Origin: Acidimicrobiia bacterium
GTDB taxonomy: Bacteria > Actinomycetota > Acidimicrobiia > Acidimicrobiales > Bin134
NCBI GenBank assembly: GCA_022825005.1
Contig: JAJDYU010000039.1
Coordinates: 1-43,433 of the forward strand
Reading direction: 5' to 3'
Length of the DNA stretch: 43,433 nt
The translations under genes and the position numbers were made by a program. The notes beneath the pieces were generated by a model. It was given only the letters and a program-made list of their open reading frames with translations, ran no database searches and had not been told where the DNA came from. Shown piece by piece: positions 31,263-39,911 of this stretch (its first letter is position 1; every line of letters starts with the position of its first letter).

Positions 31263-32153
31263 CTAGTCCGCGGCCCAATCCAATTCTGTCTGCATGGCTT
31301 CCTCACCGCGGCGGCCGATGGTTAGGAGGCGAGGGTCGTGGGAGCGGCCGTCGAGCCAGGCCCGGATGGCTCGCATTGATGCGGTGAAGGAGCGGACTCG
31401 CTCGAATCGTGCGGCATATTCCAGTCGCTCCTGATCGAGGGGGTGGCCGTAGTCGGTGGAGTCCTCGATCAAGCACCAGCCGGAGAAGCGTTGGGTGAAG
31501 GCCACATCGCACATCGGGTCGCCGGGCCAGGCTCGTTCCCAGTCCAAGATGCCGCCCAGTTCGCCCGGTCCGGTCCAGCTCAGGTTGGCGAACCGAAAGT
31601 CGCCGTGGCACCACACCGCAGGCTCGTCGCAGTCGGGTCGATTGGCTGCCAGCCAAGCCAACGCAGCCTCGAACTCGGGGTGGCGGTCGGGAGCAGCCCG
31701 CCGGTAGACGGCCTCGGTGCGGTCCAACTCGGCGTCGTAGCCCTCGGCCACGGTCATTGGCGCCTTTTGCTCGTGGATCTGGCCCAAAGCCTGGGCCGCA
31801 GCCGCGGTGTAATCCAGGCGGCGTTCGGTAACGTCGCCGAGTCGTAGCACCCTGCCCGGCATCCTGGTGTGGACGCCAAACGGCCGGCCGATGGGATTGT
31901 CGGGGTCGGGCTGCACGGCCAACACCCGGGGCGCGGGCACAACCCCCTCAACCCGGCGCAAGCTGGCCGCCTCCTCCTCCGGGTCATAAGGGTCGAGCGG
32001 GCCACCCCGCGGGGCCACCCGCACGATCACATCGTCCACCCCCAGCGTTGTCCACGAGAACCCCCGGTCCAATCGCTCGATGCTGGGATAGGCGGATACT
32101 CCTTCGCACACCTCAGATACCGCATTTCCCACGGCTACGGGCGACAAGTCCAC
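31263..32153 (-). CDS. APH-family phosphotransferase (kinase)
   Basis: 296 residues from GTG 32153. It has a kinase-like fold with the catalytic loop WCHGDFRFANL (HGDxxxxN) and ILDWERAWPGDP (DxE metal region). This subgroup (ACAD10/11-like, often beside acyl-CoA dehydrogenases) phosphorylates small molecules, possibly hydroxyacyl compounds; it is not evidence of antibiotic resistance. The ORF is open to 32300. I chose 32153 because TACGCT lies exactly six nt upstream and the conserved region begins there. It diverges from the MFS gene. Confidence 0.8.
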   Translation of the reverse strand: MDLSPVAVGNAVSEVCEGVSAYPSIERLDRGFSWTTLGVDDVIVRVAPRGGPLDPYDPEEEAASLRRVEGVVPAPRVLAVQPDPDNPIGRPFGVHTRMPGRVLRLGDVTERRLDYTAAAAQALGQIHEQKAPMTVAEGYDAELDRTEAVYRRAAPDRHPEFEAALAWLAANRPDCDEPAVWCHGDFRFANLSWTGPGELGGILDWERAWPGDPMCDVAFTQRFSGWCLIEDSTDYGHPLDQERLEYAARFERVRSFTASMRAIRAWLDGRSHDPRLLTIGRRGEEAMQTELDWAAD

Positions 32154-32159
32154 CAGCCG

Positions 32160-32165
32160 AGCGTA
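32160..32165 (-). promoter_or_regulatory. Candidate -10 of the APH-family gene
   Basis: The minus strand reads TACGCT, six nt, then GTG at 32153. No ribosome-binding site is visible, so a leaderless mRNA fits and supports the chosen start. Confidence 0.4.
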
Positions 32166-32247
32166 CCGGGCCGCCCATTGGCATCTGACCGCGGGACCGG
32201 TTCCGCCGCCCAGTAACGTCGCCCGGAGTGGTGAGCGGACACAACGC

Positions 32248-33432
32248 ATGACATCAAAGCTGGAGGCTGGCCGCGGACCGGCAGTGGTGGTGGCCAGCAT
32301 GATGGTGCTGGGGTTCGGATCGAGCCTGGGGTTTTTCCCGGGTTACTTCGTAGCCGCGTTGCGCGACGACCTGGGAGTTTCTCGGGCTCAAGTAGGGCTG
32401 TTGGTGAGCCTGCATTTCGGGTGTACTGGATTGGGCTCGATCATTGGCGCTCGGATCACCGAGAAGGTCGGAACCCGGTCCGCAGTGGTGGCCGACCAGT
32501 TGGTCGTGGCTGTTGCCGCGTGGACTGCCGCCCTCCTCGACAGCTACGCCGCGCTGGTCGGAGCCGCGGTATTCGCCGGTTTCGGCTACGCCCTGGCCAA
32601 CGCAGCCACCAACGAGGCGGTGGCCGCCGCAGTGCCCGAAGCCCGCCGAACCCTGGCGTTGTCGGCCAAGACGTCCGGGGTGCCGATGATCGCATTGATC
32701 AGCGCCACCCTGGTGCCCTGGGCGTCCGACCGCTGGAGCTGGAACCTCATCTTGATGATTGCCGGGACTGCGGCGGGGGCCAGCGCGGTCATAGCGTCGG
32801 GGGTCATTCCCGACATCCGGGCCTCCCACCAGGGAACCCGGCCCGGGGTCTCGGTACTCCCCAAGGGGTTCTGGTGGTTCGCAGTGGCGGCTTTCTTCCT
32901 GGTCGGCTCGGGGCAACCGCTGTTTTCGTGGACGGTGCCGTATCTCGACGAGGGCTTGGGTACCTCCAAACCGGTGGCCGGAATTATCTCGGGAACCGCC
33001 GCGGGGCTGGGCGCGGTGTGCATGTCGTTGACCGCGTTGCGGGCCGACTACCTCGGCCGTGCCCGGCGCGTGCCGCTCATCGTCGGGCTGTGCTCGGTGC
33101 TGGCCGCGTCCATTTTGGTCATCATGAGCGGATTGACGCTGGGCGTGGCCATTGCCGCCATCGGCATGTTCGTCGGCTTCATCGCCCAGCTGGCGGCCAT
33201 CGGCATCATGCGCGCCGCGGTGGTCGACCGGGCGCCCCACGCCGTAGCCCGGGCCACCGGCGTCACCATGACCGGCTACTACCTGGGAGCGCTGGCCACG
33301 CCGGTCACATTCGGCGCGCTGGTCGACTGGCTGGGCACCTACACCTGGGCCTGGCTGGCCATGGCCCTGTCCTGCGCGATTGGCGCCGCCTGCTTCGCCC
33401 GTACCAACCGAGTGGGCAACATTGTTCCTTGA
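32248..33432 (+). CDS. MFS transporter
   Basis: 394 residues with about 12 hydrophobic segments. The first loop carries RITEKVGTRSAVV, a variant of the MFS A-motif, and the second half has an ALRADYLGRARRVP loop in the equivalent position. Probably a small-molecule importer or exporter in the cytoplasmic membrane; the monocarboxylate-type pattern (long helix runs, no large loop) is suggestive only. No clear ribosome-binding site is seen near ATG 32248. It is followed 52 nt later by the old-yellow-enzyme gene, likely co-transcribed. Confidence 0.88.
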   Translation: MTSKLEAGRGPAVVVASMMVLGFGSSLGFFPGYFVAALRDDLGVSRAQVGLLVSLHFGCTGLGSIIGARITEKVGTRSAVVADQLVVAVAAWTAALLDSYAALVGAAVFAGFGYALANAATNEAVAAAVPEARRTLALSAKTSGVPMIALISATLVPWASDRWSWNLILMIAGTAAGASAVIASGVIPDIRASHQGTRPGVSVLPKGFWWFAVAAFFLVGSGQPLFSWTVPYLDEGLGTSKPVAGIISGTAAGLGAVCMSLTALRADYLGRARRVPLIVGLCSVLAASILVIMSGLTLGVAIAAIGMFVGFIAQLAAIGIMRAAVVDRAPHAVARATGVTMTGYYLGALATPVTFGALVDWLGTYTWAWLAMALSCAIGAACFARTNRVGNIVP

Positions 33433-33484
33433 CCGTCGAGTTACCGGCCGCCAAGCTCGCTGACGGGCTTCCCAAGGTGGGGCA

Positions 33485-35302
33485 ATGAGCTACGAACACG
33501 TTTTGGCGCCGATTGAGATCAATGGGCTGGAGATCAAGAACCGGGTGGTGCGCACCGCGCACGGCACCAACATTGGCCAAGGGCGGATTACCGACGAGTT
33601 GATCGCCTACCACGAGGCCCGAGCCGCCGGCGGATGCGGACTCACCATCTTGGAGGCGGCGTCGGTCCACCCCACCGACATGGGCACGCTGTGGCTGCAC
33701 GATGGGTCGGTGGTCGACGACTACCGCCGGCTGATGGCTCGACTGGCGTCCTACGACATGACGGTGTTCCAGCAGCTCGGCCATTTGGGCTACGAGGGGG
33801 TGACCGCCGACGGCGGGCCGCCGTGGTCAGCCTCGGAGCTTCCCGGCTCCAGCATCCGCCGCCCGGCTAAGGCAATGACCGCCGACGACATCACCGAGCT
33901 CACCGATGCGTTCGCCCAAGCCGCCCGCTGGAGCGTCGAGGGGGGTGTCCACGGGGTGGAGGTCCACATTGCCCACGGCTACCTGCTCCAGCAGTTCATG
34001 TCGCCGGCCACCAATCAGCGCACCGACGAATACGGCGGCTCATGGGAGAACCGCATTCGCCTGGCCCGCGAGGTTGTCGGTGCAGTGCGGGAAGCGGTCG
34101 GCCCCGAGAAACCGCTGGGGGTGCGGATTGGATCAGAGGCCTTGGGCGACGGGGGAGTCACCGAGCACGACTGTGCCGAGTTGGTGAGGGTGCTGGCCGA
34201 CGATGGCCTCATCGACTACGTGAACCTCACCTACGGCAGTTGCCTGCGGCCCCACAAGATCATGGGCGGGATGCACGAGCCGCCCGGCTACGAGTTGGAG
34301 GCGGCTGCCCCGGTGGTGGCCGCCGTCGAACTGCCGGCCATAGTCACCGGCCGATTCCGCACTCTGGCCGAGGCTGATGAACTGATTGCCGGCGGAGTGG
34401 CCGACATGGTGGGCCTCACCCGAGCCCATATCGCCGACCCCGACCTGGTGGCAAAGAGCATCGACGGCCGAGAAGCCGAGGTTCGCCCCTGCATCGCCGG
34501 CAACGACGGCTGCGTGGGCGGCCTCAACCGGGGCCGCCTGTCGTGCGCGGTCAACCCCGCGGTGGGCCGCGAGCTCATCTGTCCACCCGCGGTCCCGAGC
34601 CCCCAGCCCCGAAAGGTTGTGGTTGTCGGCGGCGGACCCGGCGGCATGGAAGCAGCTCGACTGGCGGCCGAGCGGGGTCATTCCGTGGTGTTGTTCGAGG
34701 CCCGCGATCGCTTGGGCGGCGCGGTCCGGAACGCCCAAGAGCTGCCCACCCGGGCCTTGCTGGGCGACATCTGCGACTGGCAAGAGCGAGAGCTAAGCCG
34801 CCTCGGCGTCGACGTGCGTTTGAATCAAGCCGCCGATGTCGAGACAGTCACCGTGGCCCGCCCCGACCTCGTGGTTGTGGCCACCGGTGCCACCGGCGCC
34901 GAGCTCCCCGAAACCAGCACGATACCCAAGGGAGCCACTGCCGTGGTCGACGACCGCTTCGGCGGCTACGAAGCCCTCGGCCTCGCCGAGTGGCTAGCCA
35001 CCCACGGGCTAGCCGTGACCGTGACCACCCCCGGCCGCCGGGTAGCCTCCAACGCCCTGCTCGACTTGGTAGTCCAACCCGCCCTCGAACGTCTTCAAGC
35101 CCTAGATGTCAATATCCAAACCAAGGTAGATACACCCCCCGAGGCCGATCTCACCCTCACCGTGGCCAAACACCCTCACGACCCCCTGTCCGCCGACCTC
35201 ACCAGTGCGGGTCTAAACGTCCAAGTAATCGGCGACGCCCGCAATCCCGGCACCATCCTCACTGCCATCACCGACGCCCATGGCATCGAGCTCAGCGACT
35301 GA
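33485..35302 (+). CDS. Old-yellow-enzyme / 2,4-dienoyl-CoA-reductase-like fusion flavoprotein
   Basis: 605 residues. An N-terminal FMN barrel ('APIEINGLEIKNRVVRTAHG', HIAHGYLLQQFMSP, TNQRTDEYGGSWENR) is joined to a C-terminal NAD(P)/FAD domain (VVVVGGGPGGMEAARLAAERG, LVVVATGAT). The [4Fe-4S] region between them reads C-I-A-G-N-D-G-C, then LSCAVNP: compared with the family's CxxCNxxC...C the second Cys is Gly, so one ligand seems missing. The C-terminal part is short, and the late GD/GDxR segment looks degenerate. Ribosome-binding site AAGGTGGGG. It likely reduces an enoyl or dienoyl compound. Confidence 0.88.
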   Translation: MSYEHVLAPIEINGLEIKNRVVRTAHGTNIGQGRITDELIAYHEARAAGGCGLTILEAASVHPTDMGTLWLHDGSVVDDYRRLMARLASYDMTVFQQLGHLGYEGVTADGGPPWSASELPGSSIRRPAKAMTADDITELTDAFAQAARWSVEGGVHGVEVHIAHGYLLQQFMSPATNQRTDEYGGSWENRIRLAREVVGAVREAVGPEKPLGVRIGSEALGDGGVTEHDCAELVRVLADDGLIDYVNLTYGSCLRPHKIMGGMHEPPGYELEAAAPVVAAVELPAIVTGRFRTLAEADELIAGGVADMVGLTRAHIADPDLVAKSIDGREAEVRPCIAGNDGCVGGLNRGRLSCAVNPAVGRELICPPAVPSPQPRKVVVVGGGPGGMEAARLAAERGHSVVLFEARDRLGGAVRNAQELPTRALLGDICDWQERELSRLGVDVRLNQAADVETVTVARPDLVVVATGATGAELPETSTIPKGATAVVDDRFGGYEALGLAEWLATHGLAVTVTTPGRRVASNALLDLVVQPALERLQALDVNIQTKVDTPPEADLTLTVAKHPHDPLSADLTSAGLNVQVIGDARNPGTILTAITDAHGIELSD

Positions 35303-35306
35303 AGCC

Positions 35307-36638
35307 CTATTGGAAAGATACGAATACTGAGTTGGGGGTGAGTTCTAGGACTTGCTCTGGGGTGGCCATGGGGGAGTCTTCGTCGTAGAAGTTCTTCCAG
35401 CCCCAATGGAATTGGTCGGCGTCGTCCATGGTGGTCAGGGCGTTCCAGGTGCTGTATTTGGCCCCCAAAGAGCCTTGGCCGTCCATGTGGATGAGAACCG
35501 CCAGCTCGGGCGGAGTCTCGATGGCGCCGCGGTTGGTGATCATGGAGTAGCGGAACTGGTGGACGATCAGCAGCTTCTGGGGGAGGGCGTGCTCGCGCAC
35601 CAGTTCGGCCAACCACTCCACCACCTGGTTGATCTCGGCTGCGTCCACTGTGCCGATCTGTTGTAGGTGTACCTCGTGGGGCTTGAGCCTCCACTCAGGA
35701 TCGAGGGCCAGGCCCACATGGGGGAGGCGGAGGAATTCCTCGTACACCTTGGCCTGCGACAAGAAGTCGCTTCGCCCCGACTGGAGGTCCAGTACCACGT
35801 ACATCCCATTGGCGGCCGCGGTCTCAATCCACGGCCTGATCGTGTCCCGAGCGGTCATTGCCGAATAGTCCCCGTCGGATCCGGCGCCGGCCGATGCAAC
35901 GGTGGCGATGATCTCGAAGGTGGGCAAGATCACAGATCCGTCGGCGCCGTATCCCTCGGCGATGGATCGGAGGCGCTCCGCGCCCTCCTCAGGACCTTGT
36001 TCGCCCAGCACGCCAAGGCTCGATGTAGAGGGGTGCCCGTAGATGGCCACCATTCGGCGATCAATGCCGCCATCGAACATGAGCAGGCCGCCCCCGGGAA
36101 TCCGATGACCCCCGAAGACGGCTTCGAGCTGCCACCGTGCGTCGTTGCCGAGGCTTGGATCCACCACAATTTCTGAGGCGTCGAGGATGGTCTTTATCGC
36201 CTGCGGGGAAAGCGCCCGGAGGTCGTCGGTGGCGACGATCACCGAGTTGCCCACCTGGTGGCCGTTGGCCGCCAGCGTTGCGGCTTGCTCGTCATTGGCC
36301 ACCAGCCATACGCGCTCCGGCACTGCTGTGGGGGAAGGGGTCGGGGGCGGTGCGACCGCCGTCGCCAGGGCAGGGTTTGGATTGACCGAGGCGCCGGGGT
36401 CGTTTCCTTGATCGAATCCGACAGGGGTCAATCCACCCCTGGTTGCCGATGAGGCCCCACGCGTCGTCGTTACTGCCTCGACGAACTGCGAGGCCTGACT
36501 CGAACCGTTGGCCAGGCCGTCTTCAGAGATGGCCGACGTAAGCGTGTTCGTGGACGCATTCCCCACCGGCAGGCACGACGATGCCACCGCCGCCAGGGCA
36601 ATTACACCAACCAGCCGGGCCACTCGGCAGCCGGTCAT
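35307..36638 (-). CDS. Lipoprotein of unknown function with a TIM-barrel-like C-terminal part
   Basis: 443 residues from ATG 36638. MTGCRVARLVGVIALAAVASSC is a lipoprotein signal with the lipobox VASSC. A disordered Ser/Thr/Pro-rich region (…PPPTPSPTAVPE) follows, then a globular part of about 320 residues with alternating strands such as 'MYVVLDLQSGRSDF', 'HVGLALDPEWRL' and 'KLLIVHQFRYSMI', reminiscent of a glycosidase-like barrel. I do not recognise the family. The frame stays open to a TTG at 36761, but 36638 places the signal at the start. Its stop converges with the old-yellow-enzyme gene, four nt apart. Confidence 0.72.
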   Translation of the reverse strand: MTGCRVARLVGVIALAAVASSCLPVGNASTNTLTSAISEDGLANGSSQASQFVEAVTTTRGASSATRGGLTPVGFDQGNDPGASVNPNPALATAVAPPPTPSPTAVPERVWLVANDEQAATLAANGHQVGNSVIVATDDLRALSPQAIKTILDASEIVVDPSLGNDARWQLEAVFGGHRIPGGGLLMFDGGIDRRMVAIYGHPSTSSLGVLGEQGPEEGAERLRSIAEGYGADGSVILPTFEIIATVASAGAGSDGDYSAMTARDTIRPWIETAAANGMYVVLDLQSGRSDFLSQAKVYEEFLRLPHVGLALDPEWRLKPHEVHLQQIGTVDAAEINQVVEWLAELVREHALPQKLLIVHQFRYSMITNRGAIETPPELAVLIHMDGQGSLGAKYSTWNALTTMDDADQFHWGWKNFYDEDSPMATPEQVLELTPNSVFVSFQ

Positions 36639-36943
36639 GCTCTTGGATTTGGGGGCTCGGGCACCTGTCGCAGAACCCAACCCGCAAGGGTTGGGCCGAG
36701 GGCTATTTCGCACCAATGGCTCCTTCAGATTTCCCCAGGCCTTGGCGTCAAACAGCGCCAAGCCTGTTATGAAATCCGCATGCCCTGGTGCGAACCCGAG
36801 TTACCGGATAAGTACCCCCTACGAAGCGGCAGGCAACATGCTAGCGCAACACCAAGTATCTCGGAAGGGCAATCCCCAAGATTCCCTGCTTGTAATTGAC
36901 GCAGGCGCGCCGACCTGAGTGTGTTGGCCGTGTGTAGTGGTGC
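36639..36943 (-). promoter_or_regulatory. 305-nt upstream region of the lipoprotein with two hairpins
   Basis: No gene is visible. Two strong inverted repeats are present: CTTGGCG/CGCCAAG at 36741-36762 and CCCAACCC/GGGTTGGG around a four-nt loop at 36676-36695. Both would fall in the leader of the lipoprotein mRNA. I compared the region by eye with common riboswitch cores and could not match one. Confidence 0.4.
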
Positions 36944-38152
36944 CTACTGCTCGATTGTGCCGTGGTGGGAGGCTTGCAGATCAGGGCCGATGTCGTCGTA
37001 ACGGGGACGGCCAACCAGGGCCAATGTGCGGTCGATGTCAGTGCGGTAGATGTCAAGCATCCGGGCCACCCCGGCCTCGCCGGCTGCGGCCAAGCCCCAG
37101 AACCAGCTTCGCCCGCCCATCGCCGCCTGGGCGCCCAGGGCTCGGGCCTTCACCACATCGGCGCCCCGCTGGCAACCGCCGTCCACCAGCACCTCGGCCC
37201 GGTCGCCCACCGCCTCGGCTATGTGGGGGAGCACGGCGAAGGCCCCCGGCACCGAGTCGAGCTGGCGCCCGCCGTGGTTCGACACGATCACCCCGTCGGC
37301 GCCCCAGTTCACCGCAGCCTCGGCGTCGGCCACCGAGATCACTCCTTTGATCAGCAGCGGGCCGTCCCACTCCCGCCGCAGCCAGGCCAAGTCGTCCCAG
37401 GTGCGGGACGGGTCGGCCAGCTCCCGGTCGACGTAGGCCCCGATGGCGCTGGCGTCGTCGCCGATGCCCAACTCCACCAGGCTGCCGAAGGTGATATCGG
37501 GGCCGGTAACCAGTTGGCGCAGCCACCGCAGCCGCCGGGCCGTGTCCAGCGCGCTGCTCAACCGGATGCGAGGGGGAAGCGACATCCCATTGCGCAGATC
37601 GCGCTCTCGCTTGCCCACCACCGGCACGTCCACCGTCAGCACCAGGGCCTCGTAGCCTGCGTCTCGGGCCCGGTTCACCAGCGACTGCACCACCTCGGGG
37701 CTCTTCCACAGATAGAGCTGGAACCACCGCCGGCAGTTGGGGGCCGCCGCCGCGATGTCCTCTAGGGAGTAGCCCGATCCGGTGCTTACGGCAAACACAG
37801 TGCCCGCTGCGGCGGCGGCCCGGGCTGCGGCCAGCTCGCCTTCCCGATGCACCAGTGTGGCCAGCCCGGCCGGGGCCAAAAGGAACGGAAGCGACACCGG
37901 CTGGCCCAACACAGTGGTGGACACGTCCCGGTTGGCCACGTCCACCAGAAAGCTCGGGGCTAGCTCCACCTTGTCGATGGCAGAGCGGTTGGCGGCGATG
38001 GTCAGCTCGCCCTCGGCACCGCCCTCCACAAAGTCGAACACCATCTTGGGGAGCCGCCGACGGGCGGCCTCTCGGAAGTCCTCGTAGGTGTGCCACCGGG
38101 CCGCCCCTTTGGGGGCTCGGGCCAACATCCGGCTCAGCTCTCGCAGCTTCAT
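36944..38152 (-). CDS. FMN-dependent alpha-hydroxyacid dehydrogenase (lactate dehydrogenase-like)
   Basis: 402 residues of the FMN barrel family of L-lactate dehydrogenase, glycolate oxidase and mandelate dehydrogenase. Present are LLAPAGLATLVHREGE, QLYLWKS, LTVDVPVVGKRERDLRNG, the flavin Lys in LLIKGV, the catalytic His in SNHGGRQLD, and DGGCQRGADVVKARALGA. It oxidises a 2-hydroxy acid to the 2-keto acid. GGAGG about ten nt upstream supports the ATG. The upstream ketopantoate-reductase-like gene ends seven nt before it, so the pair would interconvert hydroxy and keto acids. Confidence 0.92.
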   Translation of the reverse strand: MKLRELSRMLARAPKGAARWHTYEDFREAARRRLPKMVFDFVEGGAEGELTIAANRSAIDKVELAPSFLVDVANRDVSTTVLGQPVSLPFLLAPAGLATLVHREGELAAARAAAAAGTVFAVSTGSGYSLEDIAAAAPNCRRWFQLYLWKSPEVVQSLVNRARDAGYEALVLTVDVPVVGKRERDLRNGMSLPPRIRLSSALDTARRLRWLRQLVTGPDITFGSLVELGIGDDASAIGAYVDRELADPSRTWDDLAWLRREWDGPLLIKGVISVADAEAAVNWGADGVIVSNHGGRQLDSVPGAFAVLPHIAEAVGDRAEVLVDGGCQRGADVVKARALGAQAAMGGRSWFWGLAAAGEAGVARMLDIYRTDIDRTLALVGRPRYDDIGPDLQASHHGTIEQ

Positions 38153-38159
38153 GGTTTAG

Positions 38160-39107
38160 TCATCCTCCAGACATTGCCGCGGCCAGCAGTCGGGTCGCGG
38201 CCCGCAGTGTGGGCACCTCGAGTTTGTGGCCGTCGGCAATCTCGACCAAGTCGCCGAACACCGCCTGCACTTCGAAGGGCCGCCCACGGTCGATGCTCTG
38301 CAAGATCGACACCCGAACCTCGGTCTGCCCGGCCGCCTCCATGCCCTTGCCCACGGCTTTGAGCCGCTGATGGGCCTCAGCCCGGCTCTCCCGGGTAAGC
38401 GCCCGAATTTGAAACGGCCCGTGCCCGTCGATCAGCTCCACGCCCTCTGCGGCAGCGATGGCGGCGCCCTCGCAGGCTAGGTCGTAGAACACGTCCCGGG
38501 TCTCGGGCATCAAGAAGATCCGGTGGTACACCAGCCGAGTCAGCCCCACCACCCCCATGGCCGCGGCGGCCAATACCCCTTTGGACCACAGGGCGGGGGC
38601 GATGTCGTCGTGTACCTCCAGCTTGCGCCCCGGCAAGGCCGCGGCGATGGCCGCCGCCGTGCCCGGTGTGGTGCTGGAAAGGTCGCCCAGCAAGGTGGGG
38701 CCGTCAAAGGAGTGAGAAGCATGGCCGGGCTTGCCCAGCGTGCCGCCCACCAACGACACACAGCCCACCGCAGCGGTCCCGAATCGAGCCACCAGCGGCT
38801 CGGCTTGGCGCACTCCGTTTTGCACCGAGAAGGCGGCCTGTGCCGAACCTCGGTAGCCGCCCAGCAATTCGGGATTGTCGAATGCCTTGCTGGCCAGCAG
38901 GAGAATGTCGCAATCACCCGCCTCCGCCGGGTCGGTTATCGCCCGGACCTCCACCGGGGACCGGTCGTCAATCCGCAGCCCGCTCCGGTTCACCGCATCG
39001 GCGTGGGCCGGTCGGGCCACCAGAGTCACCTCGGCCCCTGCTTCGGCGAACCACGCGCCGTACACCGATCCCAGCGCCCCGGCACCGAGCACTACGACAG
39101 TCGTCAT
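38160..39107 (-). CDS. Ketopantoate-reductase-family (ApbA/PanE-like) enzyme
   Basis: 315 residues. The N-terminal Rossmann motif VVVLGAGALGSVYGAWFAEAG, the central Lys in LLASKAFDN, SVQNGV and the C-terminal helical domain with 'ALWSKGVLAAA' are characteristic. It reduces a 2-keto acid such as ketopantoate with NADPH; a catabolic homologue acting on another hydroxyacid is equally likely in this context. ATG 39107 is chosen over an upstream in-frame start because GAGGG lies upstream and the Rossmann strand begins directly. Confidence 0.88.
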   Translation of the reverse strand: MTTVVVLGAGALGSVYGAWFAEAGAEVTLVARPAHADAVNRSGLRIDDRSPVEVRAITDPAEAGDCDILLLASKAFDNPELLGGYRGSAQAAFSVQNGVRQAEPLVARFGTAAVGCVSLVGGTLGKPGHASHSFDGPTLLGDLSSTTPGTAAAIAAALPGRKLEVHDDIAPALWSKGVLAAAAMGVVGLTRLVYHRIFLMPETRDVFYDLACEGAAIAAAEGVELIDGHGPFQIRALTRESRAEAHQRLKAVGKGMEAAGQTEVRVSILQSIDRGRPFEVQAVFGDLVEIADGHKLEVPTLRAATRLLAAAMSGG

Positions 39108-39180
39108 AGATGCTGCCCTCGATTGGGGTCGCAATCAGCCGCCCCTGAGGTCACACACTGGCGCTGTTCCATTGATGCCG

Positions 39181-39186
39181 TACTCT
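39181..39186 (+). promoter_or_regulatory. Candidate -10 of the class II aldolase gene
   Basis: TACTCT lies seven nt before ATG 39194, in the spacing expected of a leaderless promoter. AGGGG between them could instead act as a very close ribosome-binding site. Confidence 0.35.
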
Positions 39187-39193
39187 AGGGGCC

Positions 39194-39895
39194 ATGAGCA
39201 TCACCGAGAGCGAAGCCAGAGAGATTGTGGACGACATCGTGTTGGCCTGTAGGGCCTTGACTGTTCGGGGGTGCGACACCGGCATCGGCGGCCACGTCAG
39301 CGTGCGGGCACCAGGGGAAGACGCCTTCTGGATCAACGCCTTCGACCGGACGCTGGGCGAGATCACCCCTGATGACGTGATAAAACTCGACTATCAAGGC
39401 AACTTGCTGGAGGGTGACCGTGAGGTGAGCCTGGGCTTCGAGTTCCACGCCGGGGTGTACGCGAACCGCACCGATGTGAACGCCATCGTCCACAGCCATG
39501 GCCGGTGGATCACCGCGCTGGCCTCTTTGGCCCGCCCGTTGAAAATGCGCCACAACCTGTGCTGCATTTTCCACGACGATCAGGTGCTCAGCCCCGACGA
39601 CCGCTTCGAGTCAATCGGGCCGGCCATCGAGACCAACCACACCGTGATCATCCCCTGGCACGGCGCTATCTGCGTGGGGGCCACCCTGGCCCGGGCCGCC
39701 GCCCTCCACGCCACCCTGGAAGACCAAGCCCAGCTCGACGTGCTCCTTGAGCCCACCGACGCCCCCGAGATTCCCGAGCACCTGAGGCTCGGCCTCAAGA
39801 AGCTGGTGGACGACCAGGCCGGCTACTTGGAGCAGACCTGGACCCTCATGCGCCGCCAGGGCCAGCGCCACTTGAAGGCCCATCCCACCGGCTAA
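39194..39895 (+). CDS. Class II aldolase/adducin family protein
   Basis: 233 residues. GGHVSVRAPG, then the HSHG zinc pair ('VNAIVHSHGRWITAL') and a third His in IPWHGAICVG are the metal ligands of this fold. The catalytic Glu/Asp position is within 'SLGFEFHAGVY'. It typically cleaves or decarboxylates phosphorylated or plain hydroxy-keto compounds, releasing an aldehyde. It diverges from the ketopantoate-reductase-like gene and converges with the ChbG-like gene. Confidence 0.9.
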   Translation: MSITESEAREIVDDIVLACRALTVRGCDTGIGGHVSVRAPGEDAFWINAFDRTLGEITPDDVIKLDYQGNLLEGDREVSLGFEFHAGVYANRTDVNAIVHSHGRWITALASLARPLKMRHNLCCIFHDDQVLSPDDRFESIGPAIETNHTVIIPWHGAICVGATLARAAALHATLEDQAQLDVLLEPTDAPEIPEHLRLGLKKLVDDQAGYLEQTWTLMRRQGQRHLKAHPTG

Positions 39896-39911
39896 GCGCG
39901 GCTAGCCGCGG

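Noticed and set aside
31263..32153. Aminoglycoside resistance gene
   Set aside because: The APH fold is shared by many catabolic kinases; context and sequence fit the acyl-CoA-dehydrogenase-associated group, not resistance.
36639..36790. Known riboswitch (c-di-AMP ydaO, c-di-GMP, TPP, cobalamin)
   Set aside because: Only vague resemblance; no conserved core could be placed by eye.
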